64,000 nt of DNA from Pseudomonas sp. PSB18 (GTDB lineage Bacteria > Pseudomonadota > Gammaproteobacteria > Pseudomonadales > Pseudomonadaceae), in contig NZ_NOIN01000003.1 of assembly GCF_014596565.1 (NCBI RefSeq), positions 679,248 through 743,247 on the forward strand. Reading direction: 5' to 3'. A program made the translations under genes and the position numbers. This document shows, piece by piece, positions 63,893-64,000 of the stretch (its first letter is position 1; each line of letters opens with the position of its first letter). The notes under the pieces are model-generated. The model was not told where the DNA came from, did no database searches, and saw only the letters and a list, made by a program, of their open reading frames with translations.

Positions 63893-64000
63893 ATGGTCAA
63901 GCCTCACGGGCAATTAGTACAGGTTAGCTCAACGCCTCACAGCGCTTACACACCCTGCCTATCAACGTCGTAGTCTTCGACGGCCCTTCAGGGAGCTCAA
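63893..64000 (-). rRNA. rrl: 23S ribosomal RNA, 3' end (continues beyond window)
   Basis: The minus strand reads the conserved 3' terminus of 23S rRNA: GTTGATAGGC, then GGGTGTGTAAG, then GTACTAATTGCCCGTGAGG and finally CTTGACCAT. The end is placed at the last base of the terminal helix strand. The 169-bp spacer 63724-63892 to 5S holds no tRNA. Confidence 0.96.

Overview
The window reads as a chromosomal segment of a fluorescens-complex Pseudomonas. Four things point there: high GC in most genes, several clusters of the Pseudomonas extragenic palindrome (core GTGGGAGCGAGCCTGCTCGCGA), a complete yfiR-yfiN-yfiB operon, and gene families typical of the group. It mixes core genes (recCBD behind an rRNA operon, mmsAB, yfi) with accessory toxin and metabolic modules. 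No prophage, transposase or CRISPR array was seen.

Left part (1-11.3 kb): a two-partner secretion locus on the minus strand. It holds an outer-membrane transporter (FhaC/CdiB type) followed by a very large FhaB/CdiA-type exoprotein whose variable C-terminus runs off the left edge. A REP-rich stretch with two intrinsic terminators follows. 11.3-15.4 kb: a PAP2 phosphatase and a histidine phosphatase in one minus-strand unit, an McpS-like chemoreceptor, and a lone FitA-like antitoxin.

15.6-30.0 kb: a complete insecticidal toxin-complex (Tc) operon on the plus strand. TcA is split into two proteins (TccA-like, TccB-like), followed by TcB and one TcC with an unrecognised C-terminal effector. The four genes are tightly spaced or overlapping.

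30.0-41.2 kb: catabolic and redox genes. A GntP-type permease, an RpiR regulator and an N-acyl-D-amino-acid deacylase form an operon ending in a VOC-like remnant. Then come a SulP/STAS permease, an NAD-dependent epimerase, two LysR regulators, an MdaB-type quinone reductase facing a YgiN-type monooxygenase, a TauE/SafE exporter and a small cupin.

41.3-48.0 kb: a six-gene minus-strand operon encoding proline dehydrogenase, a threonine-aldolase-like PLP enzyme, an ATP-grasp ligase, an MFS exporter, a class V aminotransferase-like enzyme and a membrane desaturase. It resembles a small-molecule (amino-acid-derived) biosynthetic cluster and matches no pathway I recognise. It is the best candidate in this window for an undescribed system.

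48.2-54.1 kb: mmsA-mmsB (valine degradation) with a divergent LysR gene, then yfiRNB (c-di-GMP control). 54.2-64.0 kb: recC-recB-recD, then the 5S gene and the 3' end of 23S rRNA, all on the minus strand.
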